From Ischnura elegans (lineage: Eukaryota > Arthropoda > Insecta > Odonata > Coenagrionidae), in the NCBI RefSeq assembly GCF_921293095.1, contig NC_060248.1, forward strand, positions 81,041,243 through 81,105,242: DNA of 64,000 nt. The letters are read 5' to 3'. Positions 1 to 13,989 of the stretch are shown piece by piece. The position numbers were made by a program, and so were the translations under genes. Positions within the stretch are counted from its first letter, which is position 1; every line of letters starts with the position of its first letter. The notes beneath the pieces are model-generated. The model was given only the letters and a program-made list of their open reading frames with translations. It did not search any database and had not been told where the DNA came from.

Positions 1-300
1 GTAGTCTCCCTCCTCATCAGAGAGCAGCAGTGGTCTTTCCATCATAATCCTATTAACTTCTCTGCCCCTCCCCTCCCAACTGCTCCGATTCTCTCCTGCA
101 CCACCGTCGCACCCACGCCCCCTTCACCGTACCGCGCCCAGCGCTCCCCGCAGACGTCTATTCCTCCTCCAGTGTAGAGTGGGGTGTCCTAGCTTACTGC
201 TTCCAGCTGCTTCGCATCCCTCTCTCCTCAGACTATCGCATTATTTTAGTTGCTGGGCTGCGTGTAAGTTGTATGCATCGCTGCAGGTCGTTCCAAGGGT
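1..300. other. pyrimidine-rich non-coding stretch
   Basis: The first 250 bases are strongly C+T rich on the plus strand, with many short CCCTCCC-like runs, unlike the AT-rich DNA that follows. Short open frames exist on both strands but none has a recognisable domain or a convincing splice context. It could be a 5' untranslated exon, a promoter flank or a repeat edge; the sequence does not decide. Confidence 0.3.
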
Positions 301-3300
301 AATTTGGATCGTTTTTCGATCGGAAGCAGTCCGTTACTTTTCATTAAATTCCGTTTTCGGAAGTTGAATTTAATCATTGGGTACGTTTCATCCCTCCGTT
401 GCTTTTGCCGGACCTTGATTCCCAGTAGAACCCTCATCATGAGGCGCCAGGCGTTACCATTCAATTCTGGCTCCAAAATTTTTATAAAATTAAAAGATCT
501 TATGTGATTAGCTAAAAAATGGAATTTGGAAATGGAAAAATGAAAATGGAAGATGAGAAAGGATTCAAAGTAAACATTCAATCGAAATCATACCTTTTTT
601 ATTTTTAAACAGTTTCGATTTACTTATCGCACTTATCGCAAAAATCTATTCATACTTAATATATGAGCTTTAAATGAATTTAATGTGTGGCAAGAATTGA
701 TGGAAATGTTAAAACTAATTTAATCTTTTTGGTGGTCTTGTTATTAAATCAACATGCTATTGTTACACGAAATTTCATCTTTACCTTTAATACCATTATG
801 GATTTAAAATTATATGGCGATAATATGTCAATTGATGGTTTTTACCGTATTAATCTAAAATTAAAGGTGTCTATTCACTCGATATGGTTGACTTTAAGCA
901 CACCCTTTAAATTCTCGTGAGCATCCAATATGGCGTAGAAAAGATGGTATTTTGTGGGATAAGAGATTCTTAAAGGAAAAAATTGCACTTCTCACGGGAC
1001 TCTCTATAAATTTCTATTTCTGTGGTATTTTTTAATTTCGGTGGTATTTAATCAGTATCTAATATCACAATCATTCCCTGCCAATTTATTATTACATGAT
1101 GGGTAAATTGCAAGGAATAGGATTAAAAGGGCTATGAACGGTAACACCTCACGTCTTGGTATCTAATAACTCGATGTCTACTGTTAAAATATATATTCCA
1201 TCAACAGTTTTTAAAGATATTTTTAGATAAAAAACCAAGATTAAAAAGAAAATTTTATCTAATTAGTTTTTTTTAACGCGATGCAGTGGAACTATTTTAG
1301 CGGTATAACTTTATTTTGTATTGTCAGGTAAAGTTCTGGAATTTAATGTCAATGTTATTTTAATGTAGCTTTGCTTATAATTGTAAGGTCGAAGTTTTAT
1401 TCAAAATTTTACTCAAAAACCTCTTGATTCTTCAGGGCACCGTCACTCAGTGCTATCATTAGGATTTATTTTCAGAGCGGAGTTTATTCATAAAAGAGAT
1501 TGCATGGAAGTATTATTGTAAACACATAAAAATATATTTGTTAAGTTTCCATCATCAAATGTAGTATTCCGATTATTAATTAAAAATTTCCAAATATATT
1601 GTGTAACATATTTAACAAATGATTCGTAGGATTTACGAAACTGTTGCTACACGGGGATTTTTTGCAGATGTAATCACCACCACACGCTGTTCATGTTCGT
1701 TAATCTTCCATGTTTTTAGTTCTTACCTCTATAGTAGCTTTATGTTTTGTGCAAATGTCGTAGAAAATTACTAAGGAAGTTAATCACACTTGGTTAACTC
1801 CCATAGGTGACTTAGGTTTCGTTCAGTGAATGTATCCGGCCATCTTACTGGCACAGGCCAATCACTGGCTACTAATGTACGGAAATGGAATAACTTAAAT
1901 GCTTTGCTTGAGCTTGAAAAAACTTAATGTTTTCCATAGTCATAATGCTAAAACCTAATTTCATTATCTGATCAGTCTCTCTGTCTGTGAAAATAGTTTT
2001 GGTCTTCGCGCATGCATGTATGAAAAGGAAAACTGCTTATGTACTTTTTCTTCCGGATTTAAATAGTATGTGATATGCATCACAGGAGTGATGTAAGAAA
2101 AACTTTTGAATATTTATAAAAAAGTGTTAAAATATCCTCTAAATATTATTTATGCGTGACATTGCCTGGAAACTAGAGTATTTTTAAGTCTGAGCAGATT
2201 TTTATCTCATTTATCTCTCCACTAATATACCTATTTGAAAACCCATTGTGGTGGTATGTGCCTGAGGAGACGATGTAACCTTACGGGGAGCAATTTTGAT
2301 TCGACCCACAATCACTGTCCTCATCCCTTTCTTTCCATAAAACCTTTTAACCCGTATTTAAAGGCTAGATTTTCATCGTCCTCGCATCCCTTTATTAGGG
2401 CATCAATTCGTTAGGAAGCGACCGTTTTCTCCCAGGCTAGCAGCCGTAGTAGCCCCTAAGGGTCCCACATTGTCGCGCTCCATGGCAGCATATGCTCAGG
2501 GATATCTCCCGTTGCTCCCTCGACCCGAACGCCATTATGAGCGCATCTTGCAAGACGGGACCTGCTGGCTGTGTTCTTGTGCCGAGGCAGGGCCGTTAAT
2601 GGAGCCGCCAGAAGGGGAATTCCGAGGAGACAATGGCCCAGAAGGGGTCCTCGACGCAGGGCGTATCTCTGGATGAGCTCGCTGCTTGCGTGAGGAGGAA
2701 GGAGGAGAAAAAAACTGGACGTTTCGACGTTGACTAGGCTTCAGCGAAGCGCACGCGTGTCTGCAATTCCCTCGTCCATCCATTTAGGGTTTTAAAGGCT
2801 GGCAAAAAAATTGGCCCCCATGTGGAATGCCTTTTGAGGTCGTGAGGAAATTTTCGTGTTGGGAGATTTAGGAAAAATATGGCACGCCAGCAGGATGACT
2901 TTTTCGTTCGCTATAAAGGGGACGAAATGTAGACCTTTGGGCGTGGAAACTAAATATAATTTAAAATCGTCGAGAGCGAATGGATAAGAAAAAAAATTAC
3001 AAACATTTTACGCTCAATCCAATTGCTTCTACGAATAACGGGAGAAAAATCTTTATGAATTCGGCTAAATGCAAAATTTTTTCGTGGGATTTTGGCTTTC
3101 AAATTCAAAACAAAGGTTCACAGCTAATTTACTAAAAAATCAATTCTAATGAAGTAAACCCATTAAAAAAAGTATTTTTTTCTTTTAAAGCCATATCATC
3201 TGTCAAAAAAAGTTACGGAAATATTACCAAATTATGGGTCGAATTACGGGCATACCAATCCAGTTATGGAAACCCTGTTGATATTCTCCTTCCTTCGTTA

Positions 3301-5667
3301 TGAATATCGTTATTTTTATCTTGCCGAGCGTGTATTTTTACATAAATCAAATAAATGTGTCGGAAATGAATCTAAAAAAAACATTAAGAGAACACAGAAT
3401 CCTCGATTTTAATTTATTGTGGCTTATTGCCAGCAATTTTTTCTTTAATTTTTGCCTATTTCCATAATCAGACCAAATTATCAATTTCATCTCATTGCAC
3501 TGCCATGTGAAAAAAGTTGCATCATATTTCACATAGCATTTAATAATATCATACCATTTAATTATATTGCTACGATATACCTCTTTCAAATTTGATAAAT
3601 CCCTTAAAATTAGTGATTTGTTGGTAAGATTATCGAAAATTCTCTAGAAAACACGCTTCTTCGTATATACTATCGACAGCCCAGTTCTCACGGTAGTAGT
3701 GTTGGGAACTGATTTGGAATCACCTGGCAACCGTGGCATGGAGGGGGCCGACAAATTAGGCTGCTGTTACCTCAGAATTATCGGTTGATGTAGCAAGTTC
3801 CTTAGTTAAGTACGGATTAGCGTAGAGACAGAGCTCAGCAAATAGCCTACCAAGCAGGTGCGAATGCAATTTGCGCTGAAGCCTCCCACTGCCATGCCAC
3901 GGTTAGTTAGCTTCTTGATCGTGGAAATAGGCCCTCAGTCTTTCTTCGTTCCCATCTGATATTCCATATCTTCTCGCCCTTAGACATTAATGCCCTTAGA
4001 CTTATGGCATGCTAAGTACTTTCTTCCCATGGTGAAATAAATTTACCTTAATTAACTTACTTCAAGAGTCAAAACTTGCAGCCAATGTGTAATGAATTGC
4101 GTTTCAAGACCACAAAATATTCCCTCGTATTGCGACAGCCTTTCAAGACGTTGATATTGCAAACTTCGAATCGAATCCTTGTACTATGGTGAATTTGTTC
4201 TCATTCTGGCTCTATCAAATGAAATGTCGTATGACATACGGCCTTAGTATTGTCGAGTTCCATTTCTTGAGCTAATGAAATGCATCACCTGTGTTACAGC
4301 ATTTAGAATCCACATACGGCAAACGGAATAGCGAAGCAAGTTATTTCAGGCATTTTGATTGGGTGCCGAAAACTTTTAAAAACCTCCAAGACGAAATTAT
4401 CCGTTAAAACCTGATACGACAATGGAATAACATCCCCGGTGGAAATTGTAAAGTAGCGTACTTTCCGTACGACTGAGTTACAGTTAGTCATTACCTACTC
4501 TCTTTCACGTTTACTATTCTCCCATTAGAAACAGTGTACCGTAGGAGTTAGAAACCTAGATTTTCAACCGAAGGATATCGCGTTCAAATCCCTCACTTGA
4601 GGTAGTAAGAAAATAATTCCGCTAGGTATCACTGGAATAGAAATTGGCCCCCAAAGGAGTGTTGCACGCGTCACTGAGACACGTATGGCTAAGTATATGG
4701 TCAGCTCTATACTCATCAATTCAGTCTAACCTTTGGTTTATAACACTGACTATGATTGAGGAAAAGGCATAATGTAGATACGGTTTAACTCCCATTAACT
4801 ACGCTTCTGCTTTCGGACCTCTCCGTTGACTGTGCTTACGGGAAGATAATTTTTACTAGGCCGCGATGGTAGATACCGCCTTACCGCTCACCACTGGGGT
4901 TAGGATGGCGGATTGATGTCCCGCCGATATCATCTTCTTGCACTGGATTCCTTCCAAGAAACCTGAGGATGTCGTGATGATTGGCATTGTGTGCTCAGTG
5001 GTGGTCGTCCGACACTCTTACGAGGCAACCACATCCCTTCTTTTTTTTTGGCAGCTTTGACGAATGAACGAGGGAAAGAACAGCGCTTCTAGAAGGCGAG
5101 GATGACGCAGGAGTGAGGGTGGTAGGCAGGAGAATGCATGTTGGGGGCGACAAACACGAGTTCCATCAGTGCCGGCCCTAATGGCCCCATCAGTCAGTCC
5201 ATCGACGAAAGGGTTCCGGCATTCGAAGGAAATGCCAGGGGCGGAAGGAGGTAAGGGGAGGTCAGGGGAGCGCGAAGACGGCGCCAGTCAAGATGCAGGA
5301 AGAGAGGGAAGGATGAGGTTGTGTGGGGAAGGAATTGGATGAGGATGGTTTTACAGTGTGTTGAGTTAGGCTGCGGTGGTAGTGATCTGTGGTGGAGGAA
5401 TACCCTCTGAGTGGATTATTCATGAATGAATATTTACCTGGTTATTCACGCATAGCGCCGTAAATTTCCCTCCCCCTTTAACAACCTTCGCCTTACGATA
5501 TGCATCATCAGACATCAAAGCACTACCCCACATGTCGACTCATTAAGCGCGTTCAGATCGTGAATAAATAAAAATGTCATTATGTTATATTAGATAACTC
5601 TTGAGCTACACGTAGTATTTACTTCAATCACTTATTAATTGAGCAAATACGAATTTCTGTATAAGTA
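301..5667. other. AT-rich non-coding DNA, no gene seen
   Basis: No frame gives a recognisable protein. Small items only: a GC-richer patch at about 2440-2780 with overlapping open frames on both strands and no domain; a 13-base inverted pair (AACCGTGGCATGG near 3728 and its complement near 3892) about 160 bases apart; and a B-box-like GCGTTCAAATCCC near 4583 that may be the remnant of a tRNA-derived SINE. If the neuroligin gene extends upstream this is intron, otherwise intergenic. Confidence 0.5.
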
Positions 5668-5805
5668 TGCCGGCCTCGGTGGCGACATGGTAAGGTCTGC
5701 CATACAAAAGGTCGTTGGTTCGAGTCCCGTCTGGGTAAATAACCTCTATCCAGGACCTGGTTGTTCGTACGCGTGACATTGAAATTTCTGTAATGCCAAT
5801 GTACA
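5668..5805 (+). mobile_element. tRNA-derived SINE, family A, copy 1
   Basis: The head has tRNA-like internal promoter elements: an A-box-like TGGCGACATGG and a clear B box GGTTCGAGTCC near 5717. A short unique body follows (CTATCCAGGACCTGG, then GTACGCGTGACATT). It aligns along its length with the minus-strand copy at 36985-37112 (shared GATGCCGG/ATGCCGG start, GGTTCGAGT, CTGGGTA, CTATCCA, and a TTGT-TC-ACGCGT block). The two copies are well diverged, so these are old insertions. The exact 3' end is uncertain because there is no clean A-tail. Confidence 0.75.
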
Positions 5806-7459
5806 AAGACCAATGTATGCTGTATGCAGTGGTATTGGAAGTATTATTGTTGCAAAATGTCGTTCTTCTGCCATCATTTCTGTTGTACCAAGAAAGACTG
5901 ATAGAAGTACTTTGGTGTTATAAAATAATCAGGTAATAACATTTAGAATGAAAGGAAACTTGAAAATATTTTCTGCAAGATTTTATTGCGCAGTATAGGT
6001 ATCGAGGAGTCCTATTTGTCAGGACCTGGAATGATACCTCACATAATTGAGCCTGAAACCATGTAGTTGATAATCAAGGATATATTATTGGTTGAAGCTT
6101 TCGTGGATCATTGCAGCAGTTGGTGATTTTTTTCGGGCGTACCCCGCCTATTGTTTTCGTTTTTTTCCGATGATTCGTGGCCGTTGCTGGCCACTTTTTG
6201 ATAAGGAATGAGGATAGTCTTTCTGTTGACGTTATTTATATGGAAGGAGATTGATTGGATAGGAGGTGAAGGAGTTGTCATTTTTCTAAAATTATGCAAA
6301 ATAAAATCACAACTCCTTAAACCCTGCCCCTTTCAACCTCCTTCCATATAAATATCCTACAGAGGAAGACTACTTACAGTCTCTATGAAAAAGTGACCAC
6401 CAACGACCACGAAGCGTTGGTCAAAAACCGAAAAAATATGCCGTTTAAACTCGAAAAACATCAACACAAATTAAGGATAAACTTCCCAAGGGATATCTCC
6501 AAAATGGATGTATATATAAGCGGATATTACTGCATTTTCTTGGAAATACGATGGTTATTAACCCAGATTACACAATACTGTTAAGTCAATAGGGTTAAGA
6601 AGAAGAAAAGAGGGCGAAAGTACACAAAGTAAATGATACGTAAAAGAAGGTAGTCTTCGCCGACGAAGAAGGAACTCGTTGGAGAGAAGGAGAGAAGCGA
6701 TGGGGTATGAGGTTGTAAAGGCAAGGAGGAGGAAGTGGTTTTCGACGGAGTGAAGTGAAGGTCCACTGGTATGTGAGATGTTTGGCTGCCGCCCTAATGG
6801 TTTGCCTCACGCTAAAAGAAATGGATGCTTGAATTCCCTCTTGATGCCGGTTGCGTCTGCCTTGTAATCCTCATATGCGGTCCGGAGCTAATTTCAACCT
6901 CATTCACCATAAAAAGTAAACCAAAAGAAAGTTTCACACGAGGAATTTCTATGTCAATTTTGCGTGCGGAAAAAAATGTGAATTTGAAAATGGCCGAAAC
7001 ACTGTGGGGAATCCGCAGGTGTATGTATGGGAGAAAAGTATATTTTCCCAGTATTATGATTAAGCTTTGTTTCTTACCCACGCTAAACTTGTTGGATTAC
7101 GGAAACATAACCTTTCAACACCAAACTTAAGTTCTAGTTTGGATGATAGATTATCAAAGTCTTTGAAAATCTGTTGCATCAAAATTCATTCATCGAATAT
7201 TAATTAATAATATTTTGTAGTTAAGAATGATCTTTAAAGTTATGTTGTTTATTCAGTTGCATGAAAAATTAATTTCTGATTTTGACCAGAATTGAGCCAC
7301 TATCAAATAACAAAAATATTTCCAATAAAAGAAAATAATGATGCAGTAAATAACAAAAGAGTGTATTGAAGAAATAACATCAAAGTAAATGTTCAATTAT
7401 TTTGTGTGATAAAAGCCAGTCTTTGGCAAGTCTTATCATTTTGTATGGTGATTTAATTT
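5806..7459. other. AT-rich non-coding DNA with a small inverted repeat
   Basis: No gene seen. The only structure is an inverted repeat at 6234-6353. Open frames near 6600-7130 on both strands have no recognisable domain and no codon bias. Confidence 0.5.
6234..6353. repeat. imperfect inverted repeat, MITE-like
   Basis: A 16-base arm at 6234-6249 (ATTTATATGGAAGGAG) is matched by its exact complement at 6338-6353, and an inner pair (AGGAGTTGT at 6270-6278, ACAACTCCT at 6309-6317) continues the fold. The intervening strands pair only partly. The size and shape suit a short foldback MITE, but I see no convincing target-site duplication. Confidence 0.5.
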
Positions 7460-8120
7460 TTTTTATTTTGGCGGGCAGTAAATGGATTAACTTTGGCCCC
7501 ATGTAAAGAATACAACGTTTATAAATTGTTAACTTTGATCTCTTTGTTATTACATATTACTCACTCCTTATTTTATAATTGTATTATTCACACCCACTCG
7601 GCATATTGCCACTTTTGACATAAAACAATTTTAGGACATTGGATTAATACAAATGCCTTAGTGGCAACAATTTAGAGCCACAAACAACGGAAATGAGTCT
7701 TCGTAAGAATTTTTTGACGATATTACCTGAATTATTTTTTTTGCAAAACGAGTGCACACTCTTATGTGTTCATGTATGCACTGCTCCAGCAGATAATACC
7801 ATAAGAGATTTTGTAATGAACAAAAGCATGATAAATGGTTTTTTTAACCGGAAGTGGACATTTGTTTCGGAAGTCGTAAAATTTGGACAAGGTACCTCTA
7901 AGGTATTTGTTCACAGTAAGTGAATGTTTATCCCAGCGTAGATTACTGTCCAAAATTACTCCTAAGTTCCTTTCATTCACTCTATCAATAGCTGGACAGA
8001 TATAGATAAAATTGAAACAATTTTTTGTATGAAATACAGGTTAAAAATTAAAAATACTTATATTACATAGATCATAACCCATAAACTTCGTCTTTCCACT
8101 TGACTCTAACCCTACGCAAT
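7460..8120 (-). pseudogene. decayed LINE reverse transcriptase C-terminus (jockey/CR1-like)
   Basis: On the minus strand a 72-codon frame (7762-7980) reads the typical end of a non-LTR reverse transcriptase: an LGVILDSNLRWDKH motif, then a leucine/lysine-rich helix, then FVHYKISYGIICW. This is the region just after the catalytic palm in jockey/CR1-type elements. Homology continues in other frames on both sides: upstream a segment ending IDRVNERN, downstream LQKKIIQVISSKNSYE followed, after a shift, by LYMGPKLIHLLP, which resembles the usual last block of these proteins. Several stops and frameshifts separate the pieces, so it is dead. The catalytic FADD part is not present, and the piece is too decayed for a firm clade call. 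Confidence 0.75.
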
Positions 8121-11100
8121 GAAATCATTTGTCCTCTTTAACAAATGTTTCATCAAAACTCCAATTAGGGGCAGAGTAGCAAGCAAATAAATTTTATGTG
8201 TTTTGTGTATTTTTTCTTCAGGAAATAAAATGAAGTCATTCTTAATCTCAGGAATGTATGCTGCAACTCAACTCCAGTTCGTAAGTAAAGTGACGAGCGA
8301 TTACGAACTTTTATTTCTTCAATAATTCTAGTAAATTCAGTGCTTAGCGTTCCCTGGTAATGCTTAGTTAATTATGTACCTGAATTCTACCTAATTGGCC
8401 GCTTCCTTATTTGTAATAATAATAAAGAAATTTATTTTACTGCCAAAAAATTACACCTAGATACACTGATAATAAGAGAAATTAGGCACATCAGAAGATA
8501 CAATTTTTGGTAGGGTTCGCCATTCCATGAAAATAAGACAATACTAGGCCATATATTTTACAAAATAGTTTTAAACAAAAGCAGCTCATCTAGGATTTAT
8601 CATATTGACATGTGTCCATATATAATGCATAACATGAATACGTGAAAAAAACCATTGCAAAGTAAAATAAGGATGCAAAAATTTAACCAAATTATAATTG
8701 CAGAAAATAAAAAGCTATACGCAATTAACGTAATCTGTGGAACCCGCCCCTTTATGAGGAATATTAAGGTATTGTTTCGGGGAGAAATTCAACATCCTTG
8801 TGGCCTTGATCAGGATTTTCTTCAAGAACCATGAATCTTAACTTGTATTATTGTAAATCACCAGTAGCCTCATAAGCTGTTATTTATTCTTCAATGCTTT
8901 TTGGATAATATTTCCTTCTAGAAAGATATTAAAGTGCAACTATTTCGACAAAGATTCATTAAAATCTGCACATCACTGGTGGATGCAATCACCAGCAACC
9001 AACGACGAACACATTTGAATGGGCATTAAATTGCCCCACAACACTAATCAAAATGTTTACAGCACTTGCAAACTTCCATAAATTGAGAAGTATGAAGTAG
9101 CCGTAGGTATCCTTGAAAATAATTTCATTTAATCACTCAGTTGGGGGTTGGAGTTTTGAAAAGAAATCGGAAAATAAATCGAGCTATGATAAGAACAGTG
9201 GGGAGTAGGTAATAGTCATAAAATGTTATACCTTTGTTAGTCATCCGAGTGCAGTTATCTAGTTTAGGGGATCGAATCGTTCAGGGGCGCAATAAGCCCG
9301 GTGGGGAGCAAGGATGTGGAAGTCGAGAGATGGTTAGGAACTCGAGTGGCTGGGTGGGGGTGCAGTTGGCAGTCGAGGATCGAGTAGGAAGTGGGTGCAT
9401 AGCGATCTTCCGAAGAATGGAGGTGGTGAACGACTCCTCGGCATTGAGGGGATGGCAGGGATATCAAATAGCTCGTAACGTCTTGAGTGAAGTCATAAAA
9501 GCCGAACTATCCTCAAAAACAGCCATCTCAAGATAGGCAATTATGTGAGAATATATATACGATGGAATGGGGCACGATTTATCGCTTTGAGTAGCGAGGG
9601 ATAACCAATTACGGTGTAAGCTACAGACCAATATCCAAGCGTAGTAAGGTGAAACACTGGCGAAGTCGAAACCTCTTCAGGTTGGAATACCGTCTGAGTT
9701 ATTCAAGTCTTTATAATTTTTTTCCTTGACTTACTTTAATTACATTATCAGACATTATTAATTTCCATATCGGGAGGGTAGACCATAGGTTTGTAGGAGG
9801 GCAGATAATTAATCTTACCCTGGTAAGCTTGATAAAATACAATTGAAGGGTGAGTAGACTTGTAATAAGAAGTGCAACTGCACAAAATTAGTATATATGA
9901 TTACCTATTTTGTCAATTTTAAGGAAAATCTGTTTTTTAACTGTAATTTGGCGTACGTATTTTTTCCATTGCCTTATAGCTCTGATCTTTCTAGGAAAGG
10001 TTTAAACTAATCTAACAGGTATTAAAATAAAGTGTTTTATTGGGCGAAATGAAAAAAAGTTCCTGCGATAATGTATTGGAGAATTGTATATTTTTCCAAA
10101 TTTTATGCAACTTATCATAATGGAAAGTGCATTATGGACACGTTTTCCTTTTTTTAGTGTGGGATGTAAATGAGATGAATTGGATAGTGAGGCCTAAGCA
10201 GGATATTATTTTTAGATTATTTCGTGAAAAATAAAAAAATCCAAAGGTTACTGACTGGCGAGCCACTTAAATTAATTTTTCATGAAAAGGAAATTTTTAT
10301 TTTAGAGCCATGGAAGTAATTTTGAACATTTATATCTGAATGGACACTGTTTGCCGATTGCAAATCATTCTGTTCCACCACTAATAGTGGCTCATCAATT
10401 TTTATTCCCTTTGAAACCGTTTTCGATTCCAAACCATATGCTTCACCACCAGCAAAGGTAATCGCTCAAGGTGCCATTGTTTCTCAAATATAGACCTAAC
10501 TATGGAAATATACTGAGTTAAATATGGCCACATGAATAATGTAGCGTAAGATTCCTCATTAGTCTTCCTTCGCCATGAGCAAGCACTTCGATAAAAAAGG
10601 GCTTGAGAAAAATTAGGTCATCATTAACAATTGAGATGATAAAGGGAGAATAATTTCGGGTGTAAAATCGATCCAGTAACTCCAAAACTTGTGAATGGTT
10701 GATATTTAAATTATAGATTTGACCGTGTGTTTCGTCAATTGTCGATCGTTTACATCTCCGACAATTTGATGGCGGCTACAGGTGCTGAAGTCGATATCAG
10801 CTAAGATGCCCAGAGGTGTACGAATTTGCTTAAGAGTGTCATTTTGTAATCACTTAGCTATGATCTACTGGTTACAAAATTATACAAGCGATAATCTATA
10901 ATGTATGATTTGAAATTATTTCCGGCTATACGAGGTGGAAATACGATAAATCCATGATGAAATATAAAACAGAAATTGTAATTTCAACCCTTCAAAATAA
11001 AACTCCTCTACCGACACTGGTTTCAACACTCAAAGTAAATAGGGAGAATAATATAGGAGTATCTAAATTTGTGTTTCATATTTTTTCATGGATAATAATG

Positions 11101-13542
11101 TCCTTTTCACCTCTGGGGAAGCCAGGAAATTACACATGTGGCCATCTTGAGAAAGACCCCCAGATTTGCCCTCCTTATGATTTCATGTGATTAAAGAAAA
11201 ATATTTTCAGCCTGAATTCAGCCTGGCATGAATTGCTTTCGTGGGTCATGAAAAGAGACCAGCAAGCCATGGTTTTCAGTTTATTGCTGCGAAGGAACTA
11301 TCAATCGATAGAATAGATGGTCTATCTTGATTTTATCTGTTGGCGAAGTTGGATGAGTAAAACCTTGAAAGCAGAGGGAATCCTTGATCCCTACTTTTGC
11401 TGCCCGTGGCTACTAGGGTTACTCTGTTATTCACTTGTGATATGGGGTGGATCCAGAGAGAGGCTAGGGGGGGCTTTAGCGCCCCCTCGGGTATCCAACT
11501 TACATAAGATAAAATGATATAATTTTGTTCAGTTTTCAAATATTCACAATAGAGGAGAGCCCCTTACCACCCTACCTTGTCCCTATCATGGATCCGTCAC
11601 TACTTGAGAAAATTTCAAACATTGACAAACGGCCAAAAAAAATTAAATTTCCTTGCCATTTTTTTCTGAAAACTGCATTTCAAAAAAAGCTTCCTAATGC
11701 TGTCTCTTATAACGGTACTTGTATTAGAATACGGTAATTATTTGATTGATGGTATAAAATTTATTCCATTCTGACAAATACTCATGTAATATTCGGTATA
11801 CCTTATGAATCACGAGAAAAAAATATTTAGACTCGTCACCAGACTACTTTTTCGGTTGATAGCAAATTAATTCTGTGATCTAGGGGAATTCATAGAGGAG
11901 ATCAAGCTCCGTACCGTAGACACTTGAATCATGTTGCCACTCCGGGCGCATGTTCATTGGTTTTGAAATTGACCGTAGTGCAGCTACGAGTGCAGAGTGA
12001 TCTACTTATTTTCAATGTTTGCATTGGAGTATTTGAACTAGCAAGGAATAGAAAAATTGGTAAATTTGTGTCCCATGACATCATGTCCATACATTTCTGT
12101 TGACAGCCCAAATTATAAATTATTTTCTGGAAAAATCGGGTAGCTCTGCCGTCAGAGACGCAAGTGGCGAAGTAAAAAAAATCATTCAAATGCGCGTTGG
12201 GTAGCAACTAACTTGACAAAAGTTCGACAAGAGAATCCTCTATCGTAATACATCAATATTATCAATGGCATCAATTAAAGTAATTTATGTTAGGCGCGTA
12301 TAAATGGCGCTACATTCAATTCTGGAGAGGGCTGGAAAAAGTAGAAACTCAAAAATATAAGAATTTAATTATCTACATTTTATTGCCTAGTTTTGCTTCA
12401 TGAATTCGAAAGTATTGCTGTCCTATGATGACAAAGCATTATTTACAATATTATGAAGATATTTTTGTTCTTATGCCAGCCAAGTTCAATGACTTAAGCC
12501 GTCGGTTTCCTCACCTCCTGCTAAGTTGGAGAGAATGAGAAGGAAAACCCTTCAGGAAGGTGGTTTTTCTTTTTTTTTAGCGGTTCATAAACTGATGCGC
12601 TCATTACCCTACTTTCGTACAAGATGCGTCTGCTTGAAACGCAGAATTCAAGGATATCGAGTTACCGTCGGGAGGATGACGAAAATATTTGGCGAGTGAG
12701 GAGCGGATGGATCGCATGAGTGACGACGGAGGCTGTTTTTCGGTACCGTCGCCGTTAAATAGGACCGCCAACTAGAACGCATTAGCGCGAATCCTCCCTT
12801 GACACTTCCCGCGGAACACGTCATTTGTAACATCCGCTGCACTCTCCGACGACGCGCGAGAGTTTTTCCACCTCGCCTGTAGTCTTGAAATTTTTTTCCC
12901 TTGATGTATGCTTCAAGGAGGACCGAGCGTCTTGAATAATTAGGCGTCATCAGGTTCTTGGGATGGTGTTGCGGTAAAAAGGCCGGTAACGAGCTCATAC
13001 AGCACAGCCTCCGCCTGTCATTGAATCTTACTTGGATAAGAATCTCATAAGCGTGTTTAATAATTGAAGTAATACTTTGATTTTTACATCTGCATGCATT
13101 ATTGGCATTTATTGTTATTTTTTATTTTTGAGAATCGTGTTTCACTATTAGTTTTGATGTTCCTATACTAATAATAAAATTTCAAAATTTACATCTACGG
13201 TATCTAGTGTAATTCAGTTTTTACATGTGTTCCTCCGTCAAATGTGATGATCACTATAACTATTGGTAGGTTGCTCAGTGATTCTTTTGTTAATAGAAAT
13301 CTTATAGGTATGGCTCGATAACATGATGAAAAATTAACTTAGCATAATCCTTTCTTCGAAATTTTATTTTCTAGCCAGATTTAAAATGCGTAACAATCTT
13401 AGATTAAATCCTAAACCTTTATTAAAAACTTAGCGAGATGCTAATAGTATGTCAGCGAGTATATAATATATATTTATGAATTGGAAGATAGGTAAGTATA
13501 TTTATTTTACTTCTATTCCATGTCTTCTTATTACAGGTGAAC
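8121..13542. other. AT-rich non-coding DNA, no gene seen
   Basis: I see no exon, RNA gene or repeat with clear borders. A GC-richer patch at 9260-9470 and another at 12650-12990 each carry open frames on one or both strands, but none has a recognisable domain. A TTTAGCGCCCCCTCGGG patch near 11477 resembles the tails of degraded transposons but cannot be assigned. Confidence 0.45.
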
Positions 13543-13543
13543 A

Positions 13544-13690
13544 TCTATCTATATAAAAGAAAGTCGAAAATCGTGTTAGTTAGAACACTTATAACTCGAG
13601 AACGGCTGCACCGATTTTAGTGACATTAGGCTCTTTGGATTCGTCTCAGCCCGGGATAACATATAGGACATTAAAAATAGGAAAAGTTCA
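13544..13690 (+). mobile_element. Helitron-like 5' end, left
   Basis: The arm starts with TC immediately after an A, as expected for Helitrons, which insert between A and T. The first 150 bases contain AACTCGAGAACGGCTGCACC and GGATTCGTCTCAGCC blocks typical of conserved Helitron 5' ends in arthropods. The adjacent helicase remnant supports the assignment. I do not see a CTRR end with a terminal hairpin that would close the element. Confidence 0.6.
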
Positions 13691-13989
13691 CAAAAAAAAT
13701 TCAACTTTATCTTAGAGATATGTTTTTAGGAGTTGATTGTTAATACGGTCAAAGAAATAAGATTTTTTTTCGTTTTTACTAATGTATTGACTGATCTTTT
13801 TAACAATATCAAAAAATTTTAAATATTTAAACATGTTAAAAATATTAAAGTAATATTAAAATAGTATTAAAATAATTGAATTAGAGGTAAGCTCAGCTCG
13901 AATTGAGTTGTCAACAAACACATAACTACCGTGTGTGTAAACAAATCTCCAAGCAATTGTTGATTATCAGTAATGTCCGTGTACTCTGC

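Noticed and set aside
12648..12998. 116-codon minus-strand frame rich in Arg and Ser
   Set aside because: No domain, no splice sites and no similarity that I recognise; GC-richer DNA gives such frames by chance.
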